Assembly (NCBI RefSeq): GCF_002608075.1
Contig: NZ_LAHA01000017.1
Span: forward strand, 1-64,000
Direction of reading: 5' to 3'
DNA from: Nostoc linckia z4
GTDB lineage: Bacteria; Cyanobacteriota; Cyanobacteriia; Cyanobacteriales; Nostocaceae
DNA length: 64,000 nucleotides
A program made the translations under genes and the position numbers. Shown piece after piece: positions 1 to 8,752 of the stretch. How positions within the stretch are numbered: position 1 is the first letter of the stretch; every line of letters begins with the position of its first letter. The notes under the pieces are model-generated. The model had not been told where the DNA came from, ran no database searches, and worked only from the letters and a program-made list of their open reading frames with translations.

Positions 1-93
1 AGGGGAAAGGGGAAGGGGGAAAGGGGAAAGGTTTTAAATCCCTTACCCTTTAAAGAACCCTCACAAGCGCATTTTTGGGTTAGCAGACCACTA
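1..93 (+). repeat. Partial copy of a dispersed GGGGAAA-containing element
   Basis: A G/A-rich short tandem repeat is followed by the conserved right end CTCACAAGCGCATTTTTGGG and a terminus GCAGACCACTAGT. The same right end occurs at 6801-6836 and, inverted, at 27355-27395. The left end lies outside the window. Downstream, at about 205-240, is a copy of the GTCAACAGTTAAC-type short repeat that recurs between genes throughout the window. Confidence 0.7.
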
Positions 94-245
94 GTGTCTC
101 GTGGATAAGAGAGGACTTTAGTCGTCAAAATAAAATTGTATTTTTTGTGACACTTGTGTAAGGGAACTCCAAAAAATAAATTATTCCGGTTGGGGTCGTT
201 GAGTGCTGACTGTCAATCGTCAACGGTCAACAGTTAACAATATAT

Positions 246-1001
246 TTACATAAGCGTAAAGCCACCATTAATACATAAATATTGTCCTGTGACAAACTTG
301 GATTCTTGACTAGCAAAGTAAAGCACTGCTTGACAAACATCCTCTGGAGTACCCCATTGCTGCATAGGAATTCTCACTTGGTAAGCATCTTTTTTTTGTT
401 GGGGGACATTTTCATGGCGTTCTACAGGAATCCACCCTGGAGCAACGGCGTTAACTGTGATTCCAAAGGGTGCGAGTTCTGTGGCCATGCTGCGTGTGAA
501 TCCCAGTTGTCCACTTTTAGCAGTGACGTAAGCACTAGAGTTATTTACACCGCGAAAACAAACGTCACTACTGATATTAATAATTCGTCCCCATTTTTTA
601 TCCTTCATTACAGGTAAACAAATACGAGTCAGTAAATAAGGACTTTTGACAAAAAAATCAAGCATTGTTTGAAAATCTTGCCAAGTGAATTCCTCAAAGG
701 GAATTTGCGGTTGGTTTCCGGTTGCATTCAATACCAAAATATCTACAGCACCAAATTGTGTGGCGATCGCTTCATAAATAGCCGTCACCTCTGCTTCATC
801 GGTGACATCCCCACGCACTAAAATTGCTTGACAACCTTGCTGTTCTAATTCAGCCAAAGTCTGTTTCGCCCGCGATTCATTGTTGTTGTAGTTGATTGCT
901 ACCTTAGCACCGGCTTGTCCCAATTTCAGGGCGATCGCTTTTCCCAAACCAGCAGAACTTCCTGTAACCAAAGCGACATGTCCATTTAGAGAAAATGACA
1001 T
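246..1001 (-). CDS. SDR family oxidoreductase (FabG-like)
   Basis: A 251-residue classical short-chain dehydrogenase/reductase, a cytosolic NAD(P)-dependent oxidoreductase on carbonyl or hydroxyl substrates. The glycine-rich cofactor motif TGSSAGLG is near residue 14, NATG near 92, the catalytic serine lies in INISS, and the YVTAK tyrosine-lysine pair follows. The end CINGGFTL matches the usual substrate-loop and C-terminal pattern. The length is typical for the family. The substrate cannot be read from sequence; 3-oxoacyl-ACP reductase-like and glucose/ribitol dehydrogenase-like proteins look alike at this level. It runs codirectionally with the sugar isomerase at 1189-2010, but 187 bp of tandem repeats separate them, so co-transcription is uncertain. 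Confidence 0.9.
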   Translation of the reverse strand: MSFSLNGHVALVTGSSAGLGKAIALKLGQAGAKVAINYNNNESRAKQTLAELEQQGCQAILVRGDVTDEAEVTAIYEAIATQFGAVDILVLNATGNQPQIPFEEFTWQDFQTMLDFFVKSPYLLTRICLPVMKDKKWGRIINISSDVCFRGVNNSSAYVTAKSGQLGFTRSMATELAPFGITVNAVAPGWIPVERHENVPQQKKDAYQVRIPMQQWGTPEDVCQAVLYFASQESKFVTGQYLCINGGFTLM

Positions 1002-1028
1002 TTAATTGCTAACCTTTAATGAAAAATA

Positions 1029-1182
1029 GTTAGGAGTTGGGAGTTGGGAGTTGAGATTTAGGAGTTAGGAGTTAGGAGTTGGGAGTTAGGAGTTAGAAGT
1101 TGGGAGTATTTATAATTATCAACTCTCAATCCTCAATTCTGGATTCTAGCTCCTGAATTCTGAATTCTGAATTCTGAATTCT
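1029..1182. repeat. Two short tandem repeat tracts (GGGAGTTA-type and TGAATTC heptamer)
   Basis: At 1029-1107 degenerate AGGAGTTGGGAGTT units repeat in tandem. At 1153-1182 the heptamer TGAATTC is repeated about four times. Related TGAATTC tracts occur at 20574-20603 and 45927-46034. They fill the spacer between the SDR and isomerase genes. Confidence 0.8.
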
Positions 1183-1188
1183 GATTTC

Positions 1189-2010
1189 TTACATTCCCAG
1201 CATTTTACACAAGTTATTTATGCTTTCTTTGGTTCCATCTTCAACGTCTGATGGTTCTTCATATTCAACTACCCAATATCCTTGGTAACCTGCATTTAAT
1301 AGTTCTTGGATAATCGGTTGCCAAACAATTTCTCCTTTGCCAAAGGCACAGAATTGAGGGCCACCGTTAGTCCATTTAACATCTTTCCAATGGCTATAGT
1401 TTACCCAAGGAAGGATGTAACGTAATGCCATCAATGGGTCGGTTCCTTGATTCAAAAAATTCGCGGGGTCGTAGTTGACGCCAACCGCCGGACTTTTGAT
1501 GCCTTCCATAATTCTGGCAACTCTTTGTCCTGTTGCTGTGGGGCCGCCGTGATTTTCAATAGTGATTTTAATTCCTCGCTTTTCGGCATAATCTCCGATA
1601 CGATTGAAGGCATAATGCAGTCGAGGAAAAACATCAGGAAGAATATGATCGTTTCTGTGATCCCCAGACAATAATCTGACGAATTTTGCTCCTAGTTGTT
1701 GTGCTATATCAACGAAACGTTCTATCCTTTGAATTTCTTTTTCTAAATCAGCTGCTTCTGGAATTGTAAAATTATTTCGTCCAGCTATACAGATAATATC
1801 TACTCCTGCTTCCTGTGCCCAAGTAGCTATTTTAGAAACTGATTCATCGTCACCATCATTTAAAAGATGTTTGGGTGCTTGGGGGTGAGCGTTAACTTCT
1901 ACTGAGCGAATACCTTGGTTGCTGATTGTGTGAAAATATTCTGGTATTTCCACTTCTCTCCAGCCCCAAGCTGCACAACCAATATTTGGTAGGGTAATGT
2001 TATTTGACAT
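1189..2010 (-). CDS. Sugar phosphate isomerase/epimerase family protein (xylose isomerase-like TIM barrel)
   Basis: A 273-residue protein of the AP-endonuclease-2/xylose-isomerase-like TIM barrel family, which interconverts aldoses and ketoses or epimerises them using divalent metal. The putative metal ligands are in the expected order: glutamate in TIENHGG, aspartate in NYDPANF, histidine in NYSHWKD and glutamate in WVVEYEEP. The length is normal for the family. Substrate identity is not readable. It is followed by the SDR on the same strand; sugar epimerase plus SDR pairs are common in polyol or inositol metabolism, but here that link is only an inference. Confidence 0.85.
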   Translation of the reverse strand: MSNNITLPNIGCAAWGWREVEIPEYFHTISNQGIRSVEVNAHPQAPKHLLNDGDDESVSKIATWAQEAGVDIICIAGRNNFTIPEAADLEKEIQRIERFVDIAQQLGAKFVRLLSGDHRNDHILPDVFPRLHYAFNRIGDYAEKRGIKITIENHGGPTATGQRVARIMEGIKSPAVGVNYDPANFLNQGTDPLMALRYILPWVNYSHWKDVKWTNGGPQFCAFGKGEIVWQPIIQELLNAGYQGYWVVEYEEPSDVEDGTKESINNLCKMLGM

Positions 2011-2264
2011 ATTTGAGTTTTGGATTTTAGATTTTAGATTTTGGATTGTGAATTTGTATTTGGCTTAGTTTTTGGCAAAGTAATTGTATTTCTTCGTGAC
2101 ACTGGAACAATTTTTTTGATTTCTTATTCCTTGGCGGTTCGTTTATCATAATAAGTTTTTTACAAACCGCTCTAGACGCAAAAAACACAGAGAAAAACAG
2201 GAGATAGTTAATTTTTTTAACAGCAAGGAAATATTAAGGGACTTGCAAATAAAAAAATAATCAA

Positions 2265-2337
2265 CTACTTCTTGTGGAGTGGGCGTCTCGCCCGCCCCTA
2301 ATCATAAAAGGACAAAATGTCCACCCCACAAGTAGTG
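2265..2337. repeat. GTGGG palindromic element in the 2011-2389 spacer
   Basis: The arm ACTACTTCTTGTGGAGTGGGC is answered by GTCCACCCCACAAGTAGT, giving a long imperfect hairpin. Similar palindromes with CTTGTGGGGTGGGC arms and a GCCCGCCC core occur at 13411-13577 and 36438-36505. This is a dispersed, probably non-autonomous repeat. The rest of 2011-2389 is AT-rich; I see no gene in it. Confidence 0.75.
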
Positions 2338-2389
2338 GTAATTAATTTTTTGGAACTCTCTAATCGATTCTGCAACGCCTGTGTAAGTG

Positions 2390-3514
2390 TTAGGAATATC
2401 GATAGAATAATTTAATGTTTTCACAGACTTGATGGAGTTCTTCAGTGGTTAATCCTTGATAAACAGGTAAACTGAGGATTCGCTGTGCTTGCATCTCTGT
2501 AACCGGAAAACTCCCTTGGGGATAACCTAATTCTTTACCTATTGTGGATAAGTGAATTGGCACTGGATAATGAATTGCAGTACCAATACCGCGATCGCTT
2601 AAAAATTGGCGCAGTTCATCACGGCGTTGTGCTTGAATCACAAAGGTGTGGTATACGCATTTTTCGTATTCCCGTTCTGGTGGTATTTGAATCTGAGGAA
2701 TATCGGCGAGTTGAGTTTGGTAATAGCGAGCATTTTGGCGACGCTGTTGTGTCCATTCCTGGAGGTAGCGCAATTTGACTAAAAGAATCGCTGCTTGTAG
2801 GGTATCCAAACGGGAATTATGCGACCACAAAACACAGTCATCGCGGGTACGCAAACCAATATTCCGCATGATTTTTAGCTGGTCGTGCAAATCGCCATCG
2901 TCTGTAACTAGTACTCCTCCATCTCCACATGCATTTAAGTTTTTGAGAGCATGTAAGCTAAAACACCCGATTTTACCAAAAGAACCCACTCGTCGGCCTT
3001 GATATTCTGCGAGTACTGCTTGGGCTGCATCTTCAACTACGGCAATTCCTTTTTCTTTTGCCAGAGTTAAAATTGGTTCCATATTGCATGGTCGGCCTGT
3101 CAGATGCACTGGGATAATTGCTTTGGTTTTGGGAGTAATAGCAGCTGCAATTAAACTGGGATCAATGTTGTAATCATCGCCGACATCGACGAATACAGGT
3201 TTTGCCCCAAGCACACGAATACAGCTAGCTGAAGCTACAAAAGAATTCGGCGCGGTGATGACTTCATCGCCAGAACCAATACCCAACACTTTGAGTGCAA
3301 AAATTAGCGCATCTGTCCCAGAGTTAACGCCAATGGCATAACGAACGCCGCACATTTGAGCAAACTGACGCTCAAACTCTGCAACTTGCTCGCCTAAAAT
3401 AAAGTTACCATCGTCAAGAACTTCACCAACTGCTGACAACAATTCGGACTTCAAAGCAGCGTGTTGACTTTTGAGATTGATGTAAGGAATTTGATTAATT
3501 GTTAACTGTTGCAC
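2390..3514 (-). CDS. DegT/DnrJ/EryC1/StrS family PLP-dependent sugar aminotransferase
   Basis: PLP-dependent aminotransferase acting on keto sugar nucleotides (DegT/ArnB/StrS family), about 374 residues. The open frame extends to 3655, but that part overlaps the upstream YjbQ gene. The family N-terminus (IPYINLKSQH) begins just after the GTG at 3514, one base past the preceding TAA stop, so I take GTG 3514 as start. The N-terminal substrate/PLP region is FALKVLGIGSGDEVI, the Asp/Gln block is VVEDAAQA, and the Schiff-base lysine lies in HALKNLNACGDGG. The gene is third in a tight operon after an NAD-dependent epimerase and a YjbQ protein, which suggests synthesis of an amino sugar for glycans. 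Confidence 0.9.
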   Translation of the reverse strand: MQQLTINQIPYINLKSQHAALKSELLSAVGEVLDDGNFILGEQVAEFERQFAQMCGVRYAIGVNSGTDALIFALKVLGIGSGDEVITAPNSFVASASCIRVLGAKPVFVDVGDDYNIDPSLIAAAITPKTKAIIPVHLTGRPCNMEPILTLAKEKGIAVVEDAAQAVLAEYQGRRVGSFGKIGCFSLHALKNLNACGDGGVLVTDDGDLHDQLKIMRNIGLRTRDDCVLWSHNSRLDTLQAAILLVKLRYLQEWTQQRRQNARYYQTQLADIPQIQIPPEREYEKCVYHTFVIQAQRRDELRQFLSDRGIGTAIHYPVPIHLSTIGKELGYPQGSFPVTEMQAQRILSLPVYQGLTTEELHQVCENIKLFYRYS

Positions 3515-3515
3515 T

Positions 3516-3938
3516 TTAATATCCCAGAATATTGATAACGACTTCACGAGAATAACCAGACTGTCGATGTTCCCAAATATAGATGTCTTGCAAACGACCG
3601 AGTTGCAAAAGACTTTGAGCAATGGGGATTTGTTCGGAGGTATGGGTGAGGGCACTTCGGATATGTGCAGGCATATCGTCTAAACCCTCTCCTGGTAGGA
3701 TGTATTGGCCTGTTTCCGGTACTAATTTGGCAAAAAAGGCTTCTACATCGGGTTTGGCATCATTTTCTTGAATCAGTAAACTAGCTGAGGTATGACGAAT
3801 AAAAAGCGTACAAAGTCCTGCTTGAATTCCTGATTCTGTAACGATCGCTTGCACTTGTGGGGTAATCTGACACAGAGATTTACCGATGGTTTGCACTTTG
3901 ATTGCTTGTTGGTAAAGTCTGATGGATGAGTTTGTCAT
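3516..3938 (-). CDS. YjbQ/UPF0047 family protein (secondary thiamine-phosphate synthase-like)
   Basis: A 140-residue protein of the small trimeric YjbQ family. Family motifs are visible: the conserved His/Thr region IRHTSASLLIQEND and the second conserved histidine block HIRSALTHTSEQ. Weak thiamine-phosphate synthase activity has been reported for some family members, and their true role is unclear. The gene lies 2 bp after the epimerase and its stop lies 1 bp before the GTG of the aminotransferase, so the three are surely co-transcribed. Its placement inside a sugar operon is unusual; a metabolic link is not shown by the sequence. Confidence 0.88.
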   Translation of the reverse strand: MTNSSIRLYQQAIKVQTIGKSLCQITPQVQAIVTESGIQAGLCTLFIRHTSASLLIQENDAKPDVEAFFAKLVPETGQYILPGEGLDDMPAHIRSALTHTSEQIPIAQSLLQLGRLQDIYIWEHRQSGYSREVVINILGY

Positions 3939-3940
3939 TT

Positions 3941-4948
3941 TTATTGTTTTCCTAGATGCTCAAACCACAATTTTGTCTCTTGCTCAATTGTTTCTGTTGT
4001 CCAAACTGGAGCATCTCGCCAAAGTTCAATATTAGCTAACATTTCACTAACTCCTTGACTCAAGGTAACTTGGGGTTGCCATTTTAAAAGAGTTGTGGCT
4101 TTGGTAATATCTGCCCAAGTACAATCTGGTTCGCCTGGACGTTTGGGGATATGAGTAATTGGCCCTTCTAATAATTTTATGAGTGTCAAAACGCTTTCCG
4201 ATTTCCCCGAACCAATGTTAATTATTTCTCCTGTAATATCCGATTCGGCTGCTTTGATAAAGGCTTCTACTACATCACTGACGAAGGTAAAATCTCTTGT
4301 TTGCGTTCCATCTCCCACCACAGTAAAGGGTTTGTTGGCTAGTTTCTGAGCGAGAAATACACCAAATACCGCACCATAAGCCCCAGTTGTTCGCGATCGC
4401 GGCCCGTATACATTAAACAGTCGTAAAGAAAGGGCTGGAAGTTGATAAACTTGCGCCCAGTGCATCGCTAGTTGTTCTCCTAAATATTTTGTCAAACCGT
4501 AGGGGTGTTTGGGATGACAAGGATAGGTTTCCGGTGTGGGATATTGGTCAGGAATACCATAGCAAGTGGAGGAAGCTGTATAAATAAATTTCTCAATTCC
4601 AGCATGGCGACAAGCTTCTAATAAGACAAAAGTATTATGCAGATTTGAATAATAATATTGCCCTGGATTTTGGATTGAGGGAACTAAATCCGCTAATCCC
4701 GCTAAATGAAATACCCAATCAATATCTGTTAATATTTCTGGAGAAATACTGGCTACATCTTGTTCGATAAATGTAAATCTAGGATAAGTTTGAGCGACTT
4801 TTAAATTGGTCTTTCTGCCTGTAATTAGATTGTCCAACCCAACCACACTATGGCTTAATTGAAGTAAGCGATCGCATAAGTGAGAACCAATAAAGCCAGC
4901 AGCACCAGTTACTAAGCAATTTTTATAAGAATTTAATTTAGCGTTCAT
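3941..4948 (-). CDS. NAD-dependent epimerase/dehydratase (UDP-hexose 4-epimerase-like)
   Basis: A 335-residue extended SDR acting on nucleotide sugars. It has the NAD-binding motif TGAAGFIGSH near residue 14, the active-site threonine/serine segment ASSTCYG, the catalytic pair YGLTK near residue 150 and the family block RLFNVYGPRS. The glycan-substrate end PKRPGEPDCTWAD resembles UDP-glucose or UDP-GlcNAc 4-epimerases and UDP-glucuronate epimerases. It is the first gene of a three-gene leftward operon with YjbQ and a DegT aminotransferase. The exact sugar is undetermined. Confidence 0.9.
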   Translation of the reverse strand: MNAKLNSYKNCLVTGAAGFIGSHLCDRLLQLSHSVVGLDNLITGRKTNLKVAQTYPRFTFIEQDVASISPEILTDIDWVFHLAGLADLVPSIQNPGQYYYSNLHNTFVLLEACRHAGIEKFIYTASSTCYGIPDQYPTPETYPCHPKHPYGLTKYLGEQLAMHWAQVYQLPALSLRLFNVYGPRSRTTGAYGAVFGVFLAQKLANKPFTVVGDGTQTRDFTFVSDVVEAFIKAAESDITGEIINIGSGKSESVLTLIKLLEGPITHIPKRPGEPDCTWADITKATTLLKWQPQVTLSQGVSEMLANIELWRDAPVWTTETIEQETKLWFEHLGKQ

Positions 4949-5662
4949 ATAAATTTACGTCATTAAATTCTAGCTTTTGCCTCTTTATAAACTATTTCCT
5001 TCGATAATTACGTTTTGTAATCAATTTTAATTATCTTTTTTAGAAAAATATTAACATTATCAAAATCCTAAATTGTAAATAACTCAAGCATTTATTTTAA
5101 TTCTTGTCAATATCGCCAAGCTTTATTCATTTGCCCATAAACTTCTGAGTTGAATTTGCAATAACAAAATCATCATCCTCTTTTTTAGTATCAACTAACT
5201 AAAATTTTATAAATGTTTAATAAATATATCTCTAGAGTTAGTTCAGTAACGCACCTTCTAGTACACTCAAGTGTTCGCTTTTAATTGTCTTAACTGTCTT
5301 AACTGTCTTAACTGTCCTAATTTTTTCCTTAACTGTCCTTGTATTATCCCTTGATTAGTGATAAAGTACTACTCTGAAATTCAAGATTAACTACTCCAAA
5401 TATTGAATCAAAATATTATGGATGTTAGGCATCGTCAATAAAAATAGCAATTCCAAATAACTTGTGAAATATTACAGTGATGATTTTTGTGCTGAGTTTA
5501 TGGATATAGCAGTAATCAGATAAGTTAGGACATTTTAAAAGCTTAAATACTACGAATAGTAAGCTTTTACTTCCTGATTTTTGCTATACAAAATAAATGA
5601 TTAAGCACAAAATTTGAGGTGCTAATTTTGCAGTCTAACAACATCTTGTCCATTGAATTTTC
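4949..5662. other. AT-rich intergenic spacer with a nine-base tandem repeat
   Basis: This 714-bp spacer separates the divergent epimerase and hydroxylase genes and so must hold both promoters. At 5287-5316 the unit GTCTTAACT is repeated three times and then decays; the same repeat recurs at 9603-9634. I see no convincing gene, RNA or terminator here. Confidence 0.6.
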
Positions 5663-6406
5663 ATGAAAACTATACTTTTATACTGGCTAATGACTTTTAG
5701 CTCAGGCGTCATACTTTGGCTTTGGGAAAAACAAGATCCTCTCCGCTTAATCAAATATAAACTTCAATTTCTCAAAGAATTTAAAGCGGCATTACTAGCA
5801 TTTTGTTATATGTTAATCAATAACTATGTCACTTGGATGCTACTTACAAAAATATTGATTTTTCCAATAGTCATGGTAGAATCAACTGGATTTTTATCTT
5901 TGCCTTTATGGGTGAGATTCTTTACTGCTTTTATACTAAAAGAGCTATTTTATTACATCATCCATCGAATTCAACATGCAAATAAGTATACGTGGTTAAC
6001 TCATAAGTGGCACCATTCAAGTGAGTCATTATGGTGGTTAGCAGCACAAAGATCGAGTTTGACTAGTGAAATTTTATATACATTTTCCGTTATTTGGTTT
6101 CCATTGCTAGGAATTCCTCTAGAACTAATGACGATAGTATCTCTACATGGCGCTTTTCAAAATAATTGGATACATCTCAATGTCAAATCCCAGCCTTGGA
6201 TGAGAATATTAGAGTGGATTTATGTTACACCCAGGTTTCATAGCTTACATCATTACGATACTAGAGGTAGAAACTTCGGGGATAGTACAACTATTTTCGA
6301 TCGCTTATTTGGGACTTATTTAGATCCCGATACATATCATTTAGATGAAAATCAATCTGCTGGAATTGACGAACCAGTAACAGTAAAAATGATTGTGGGA
6401 ATTTAA
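5663..6406 (+). CDS. Sterol desaturase/fatty acid hydroxylase superfamily membrane protein
   Basis: A 247-residue integral membrane di-iron oxygenase-type protein. It has about four hydrophobic segments and the three histidine clusters of the superfamily: HRIQH near residue 101, HKWHH near 113 and HSLHH near 194. Length and spacing fit the fatty acid hydroxylase/sterol desaturase fold, with the histidine clusters on the cytosolic side binding two irons. Likely substrates are lipids, carotenoids or hydrocarbons; the sequence does not decide. It stands alone, flanked by repeat-rich spacers. Confidence 0.88.
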   Translation: MKTILLYWLMTFSSGVILWLWEKQDPLRLIKYKLQFLKEFKAALLAFCYMLINNYVTWMLLTKILIFPIVMVESTGFLSLPLWVRFFTAFILKELFYYIIHRIQHANKYTWLTHKWHHSSESLWWLAAQRSSLTSEILYTFSVIWFPLLGIPLELMTIVSLHGAFQNNWIHLNVKSQPWMRILEWIYVTPRFHSLHHYDTRGRNFGDSTTIFDRLFGTYLDPDTYHLDENQSAGIDEPVTVKMIVGI

Positions 6407-6445
6407 AAAGATAATCGCTAAATATCCAGTAATAGTAAATCAAAT

Positions 6446-6674
6446 GTAGGGTGTGTTATGCCGAAGGCTAACGCACCTTGATAGACTATATCAATTGAGA
6501 ATTTGGTTTTGGGAAAAGGTGAGCCAGCGCGGTCTTGGGGGTTTCCCCCATGAGCGACTGGCGAACCCCGAAGGGGTTAAAGGGTAAAGGGTAAAGGTTT
6601 TTTCTTTCCCTTTTCCCCTTAACCGACAAGTATTGCAATTGAGGTGCGTTGCGCTTTGGGACAACACACCCTAC
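6446..6674. repeat. GTAGGGTGTGTT palindrome with a nested insertion
   Basis: The outer inverted repeat is GTAGGGTGTGTT (6446-6457) against AACACACCCTAC (6663-6674), with further pairing of CGCACCT and AGGTGCG. Inside the loop, the 8-mer CAATTGAG occurs at 6492-6499 and again at 6636-6643, bracketing about 136 bp that include GGGTAAA tandem units and an end resembling the CAATACGGTTC element at 38818. This looks like one repeat inserted into another, with an 8-bp target duplication. Confidence 0.6.
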
Positions 6675-6713
6675 TTAAGATTTACTTTTTAAGACAAAGG
6701 CTTTTCACTCAGT

Positions 6714-6836
6714 CAGTAGTAGTTCGCTTTCGTGACTTGGCTCTTTAAAGGGGAAAGGTTTTAAATCCCTTACCCTTTACCCCTTTCCCTTTCCCCAGCC
6801 CTCACAAGCGCATTTTTGGGTTTGCAGACCACTAGT
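6714..6836 (+). repeat. Dispersed non-autonomous element with ACTAGT-type inverted ends
   Basis: A roughly 123-bp unit runs from TAGTAGTTCGCTTTCGTGAC through a GGGGAAA/CCCTTTA core to GCATTTTTGGGTTTGCAGAC and CACTAGT. The ends TAGTAGTTCGC and (reversed) TAGTGGTCTGC match at 8 of 11 positions. A nearly complete inverted copy lies at 27355-27484 and partial copies at 1-93 and 13268-13366. No transposase is encoded. Confidence 0.7.
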
Positions 6837-6875
6837 TATTAGCTCCTCGATATAATTGGACTTATCTAATTTCTA

Positions 6876-8171
6876 TCATCCGATTTTAGTTTTTGTCATT
6901 TTGTGAACCATCTTAGTTAATTCTTGGCAATTGACAATAATATCTTCATTTTTGGCTTCACAAAACATACAAGCATAATCAAATTTTAATCCTTGAGCGA
7001 CTGTATAATAAAAATGGCTAATTTTTTGACCAAACAGTTCAATTAAAGTTAAATTTTGGGAAAAAATAATATTTGTAACTCCACCACCATGAGGAGCAAT
7101 AATAAATTCAGCTTGAGCAAATAGCTTCACTTGGTCTGCAAAATCTAAATCTTCAAGCACATAAGGAACAAAATCCATTTTCGCTAAAGTATCTATCACT
7201 TGTTCTTCGTTCAAAATGCGCCGAGCATTTGCTTTTCTCCGGGAAATAAAAATCTTGGGACTCAAAAGTAAATTTGGATTTGCATAACTATCAACATTGC
7301 TCAAAATACGTTCTCTCACCCAGTGACAAGCTTTGATAGAAATACGTCCCCCTTCCCGACGTTTAGAGCAAATAACTAATTCGTTAATTTTGGCTCTAGT
7401 TCCATTCCATTCAATGTAATCTTCTGGACTATAACCCATCAATTCTAGAGAGCGAGTTTCCCAAATTGGTGGGTTTTTATCGATAATTAATTTTGGTTTT
7501 TTACCTGTGTTTTGAGAATAATATTCAAGGACTTCTAATCGAGTTAAAGCTTCATATATCCAATGAGCGTATAAAGGACTCCAATAATTTACTAATGAAC
7601 AAGCTAAATCAATATGCTCTATATTTTTCACTGGTGTAAGATATTGAAAATTAAAACCTTGCCTTAATGTGGAAATGGCAGTATGTTCTAAAACATCTAC
7701 TCTGTCTAAAACAATTTCTAAAATAATTTTTTTCTCTTGGGTAAATCCAATGCCATGAATTCCGAATAATTCTACATTGTTGACAACCGCAGCAAAAGGA
7801 TTAGTAAATTCAAATCTACCTTCTTTTTCTCTAAATGCAGTCGGGATTTCTTGATAGCTTATAGCTGGTTCAAGATAAATAGCTTCTTCATAGTTTAATT
7901 GATAAAGATTATTTTGCTCTTGACATTGCTCTAGCAAATCTTCCCTAGAAATGAAATTTTCATGAAGATAATTAAATAAAATTGAATAAATTAACCGAAG
8001 AATAGGTAATTGTTGATATTCAGGTTCTAAATTGGGAACGTTATTCTCCTTTTTATTTTTCTCCATCTCGTCATTTGGTGTGATGAGATGCTCATTAATA
8101 TATTTTAATAAAACAGGATAAATTAATTTAAATATCAAAAACTCTTGTAAATAGCGCCAAGATTTCTTCAT
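6876..8171 (-). CDS. Glycosyltransferase family 61 (DUF563) protein
   Basis: A 431-residue putative glycosyltransferase. The C-terminal half carries the GT61 (DUF563) signature: a capsular-type block FISRRKANARR and the conserved nucleotide-sugar site APHGGGVTNIIF, followed by IELFG. In bacteria these enzymes usually build capsule or lipopolysaccharide. The N-terminal 110 residues contain two similar segments (YPVLLKYINEHLIT and YSILFNYLHENFIS), a small internal duplication of unknown meaning. It is codirectional with the GmhB-like phosphatase at 8753-9292 but lies 580 bp away. Donor and acceptor are unknown. Confidence 0.82.
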   Translation of the reverse strand: MKKSWRYLQEFLIFKLIYPVLLKYINEHLITPNDEMEKNKKENNVPNLEPEYQQLPILRLIYSILFNYLHENFISREDLLEQCQEQNNLYQLNYEEAIYLEPAISYQEIPTAFREKEGRFEFTNPFAAVVNNVELFGIHGIGFTQEKKIILEIVLDRVDVLEHTAISTLRQGFNFQYLTPVKNIEHIDLACSLVNYWSPLYAHWIYEALTRLEVLEYYSQNTGKKPKLIIDKNPPIWETRSLELMGYSPEDYIEWNGTRAKINELVICSKRREGGRISIKACHWVRERILSNVDSYANPNLLLSPKIFISRRKANARRILNEEQVIDTLAKMDFVPYVLEDLDFADQVKLFAQAEFIIAPHGGGVTNIIFSQNLTLIELFGQKISHFYYTVAQGLKFDYACMFCEAKNEDIIVNCQELTKMVHKMTKTKIG

Positions 8172-8255
8172 CTGTTTATAACTTTCTTAGTCAAATTTAT
8201 CGACAAAGTAATCTTCCTCTTTTTTGAGAGGAATGCATCTAAATTTTATGAATGT

Positions 8256-8420
8256 TTAAGTTTTATTGGTGGGGATGTTTGGAGTTTCTTCGATTAAATC
8301 TTTTAAACCAAGTTTGAGAGCCTCAATGGAACGTTCTAAAGCTTCAATTTTGGCATAGCGGGTAATTTGTTCAAGCACATCTATGTAAGTTTGACTACCA
8401 GCTTTATCCAAATACTGGTA
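8256..8420 (-). pseudogene. Short open remnant without start codon
   Basis: A coding-like stretch of about 53 codons ends in ALKLGLKDLIEETPNIPTNK and a stop at 8256-8258. It is preceded directly by an in-frame TGA (8421-8423) and has no ATG. The amphipathic, cyanobacterial-looking peptide suggests the tail of a decayed gene. The rest of the 8172-8752 spacer shows no gene. This is a weak call; it may be chance. Confidence 0.3.
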
Positions 8421-8752
8421 TCAAAATAATGCTTTAAAAAGGCTAGAAAATCCTTACCCCAAGGGGTGATATCTATGGCTAACAGTAGCCTGAAACTCAG
8501 AGACATAGTGCGTTTGTATATCTAAATACGATTTTAGATGAAGTTTTTTTAAGATTAGTTGTTTCAAATAGAAAAGTGTTATTTTATATACAGAATTGAA
8601 TTTTGCAAAACAACTGGAGTAGTGCTTAGTTAATTACTCCGGTTATTCATTTCCAAACGACCTAAGTAAATAGGGCATTTAGGCAGCGACGAAACACAAT
8701 CTGAGTACAAATTATCAATTTCAAAAAACAACTTACTATTACACTCAAACTA

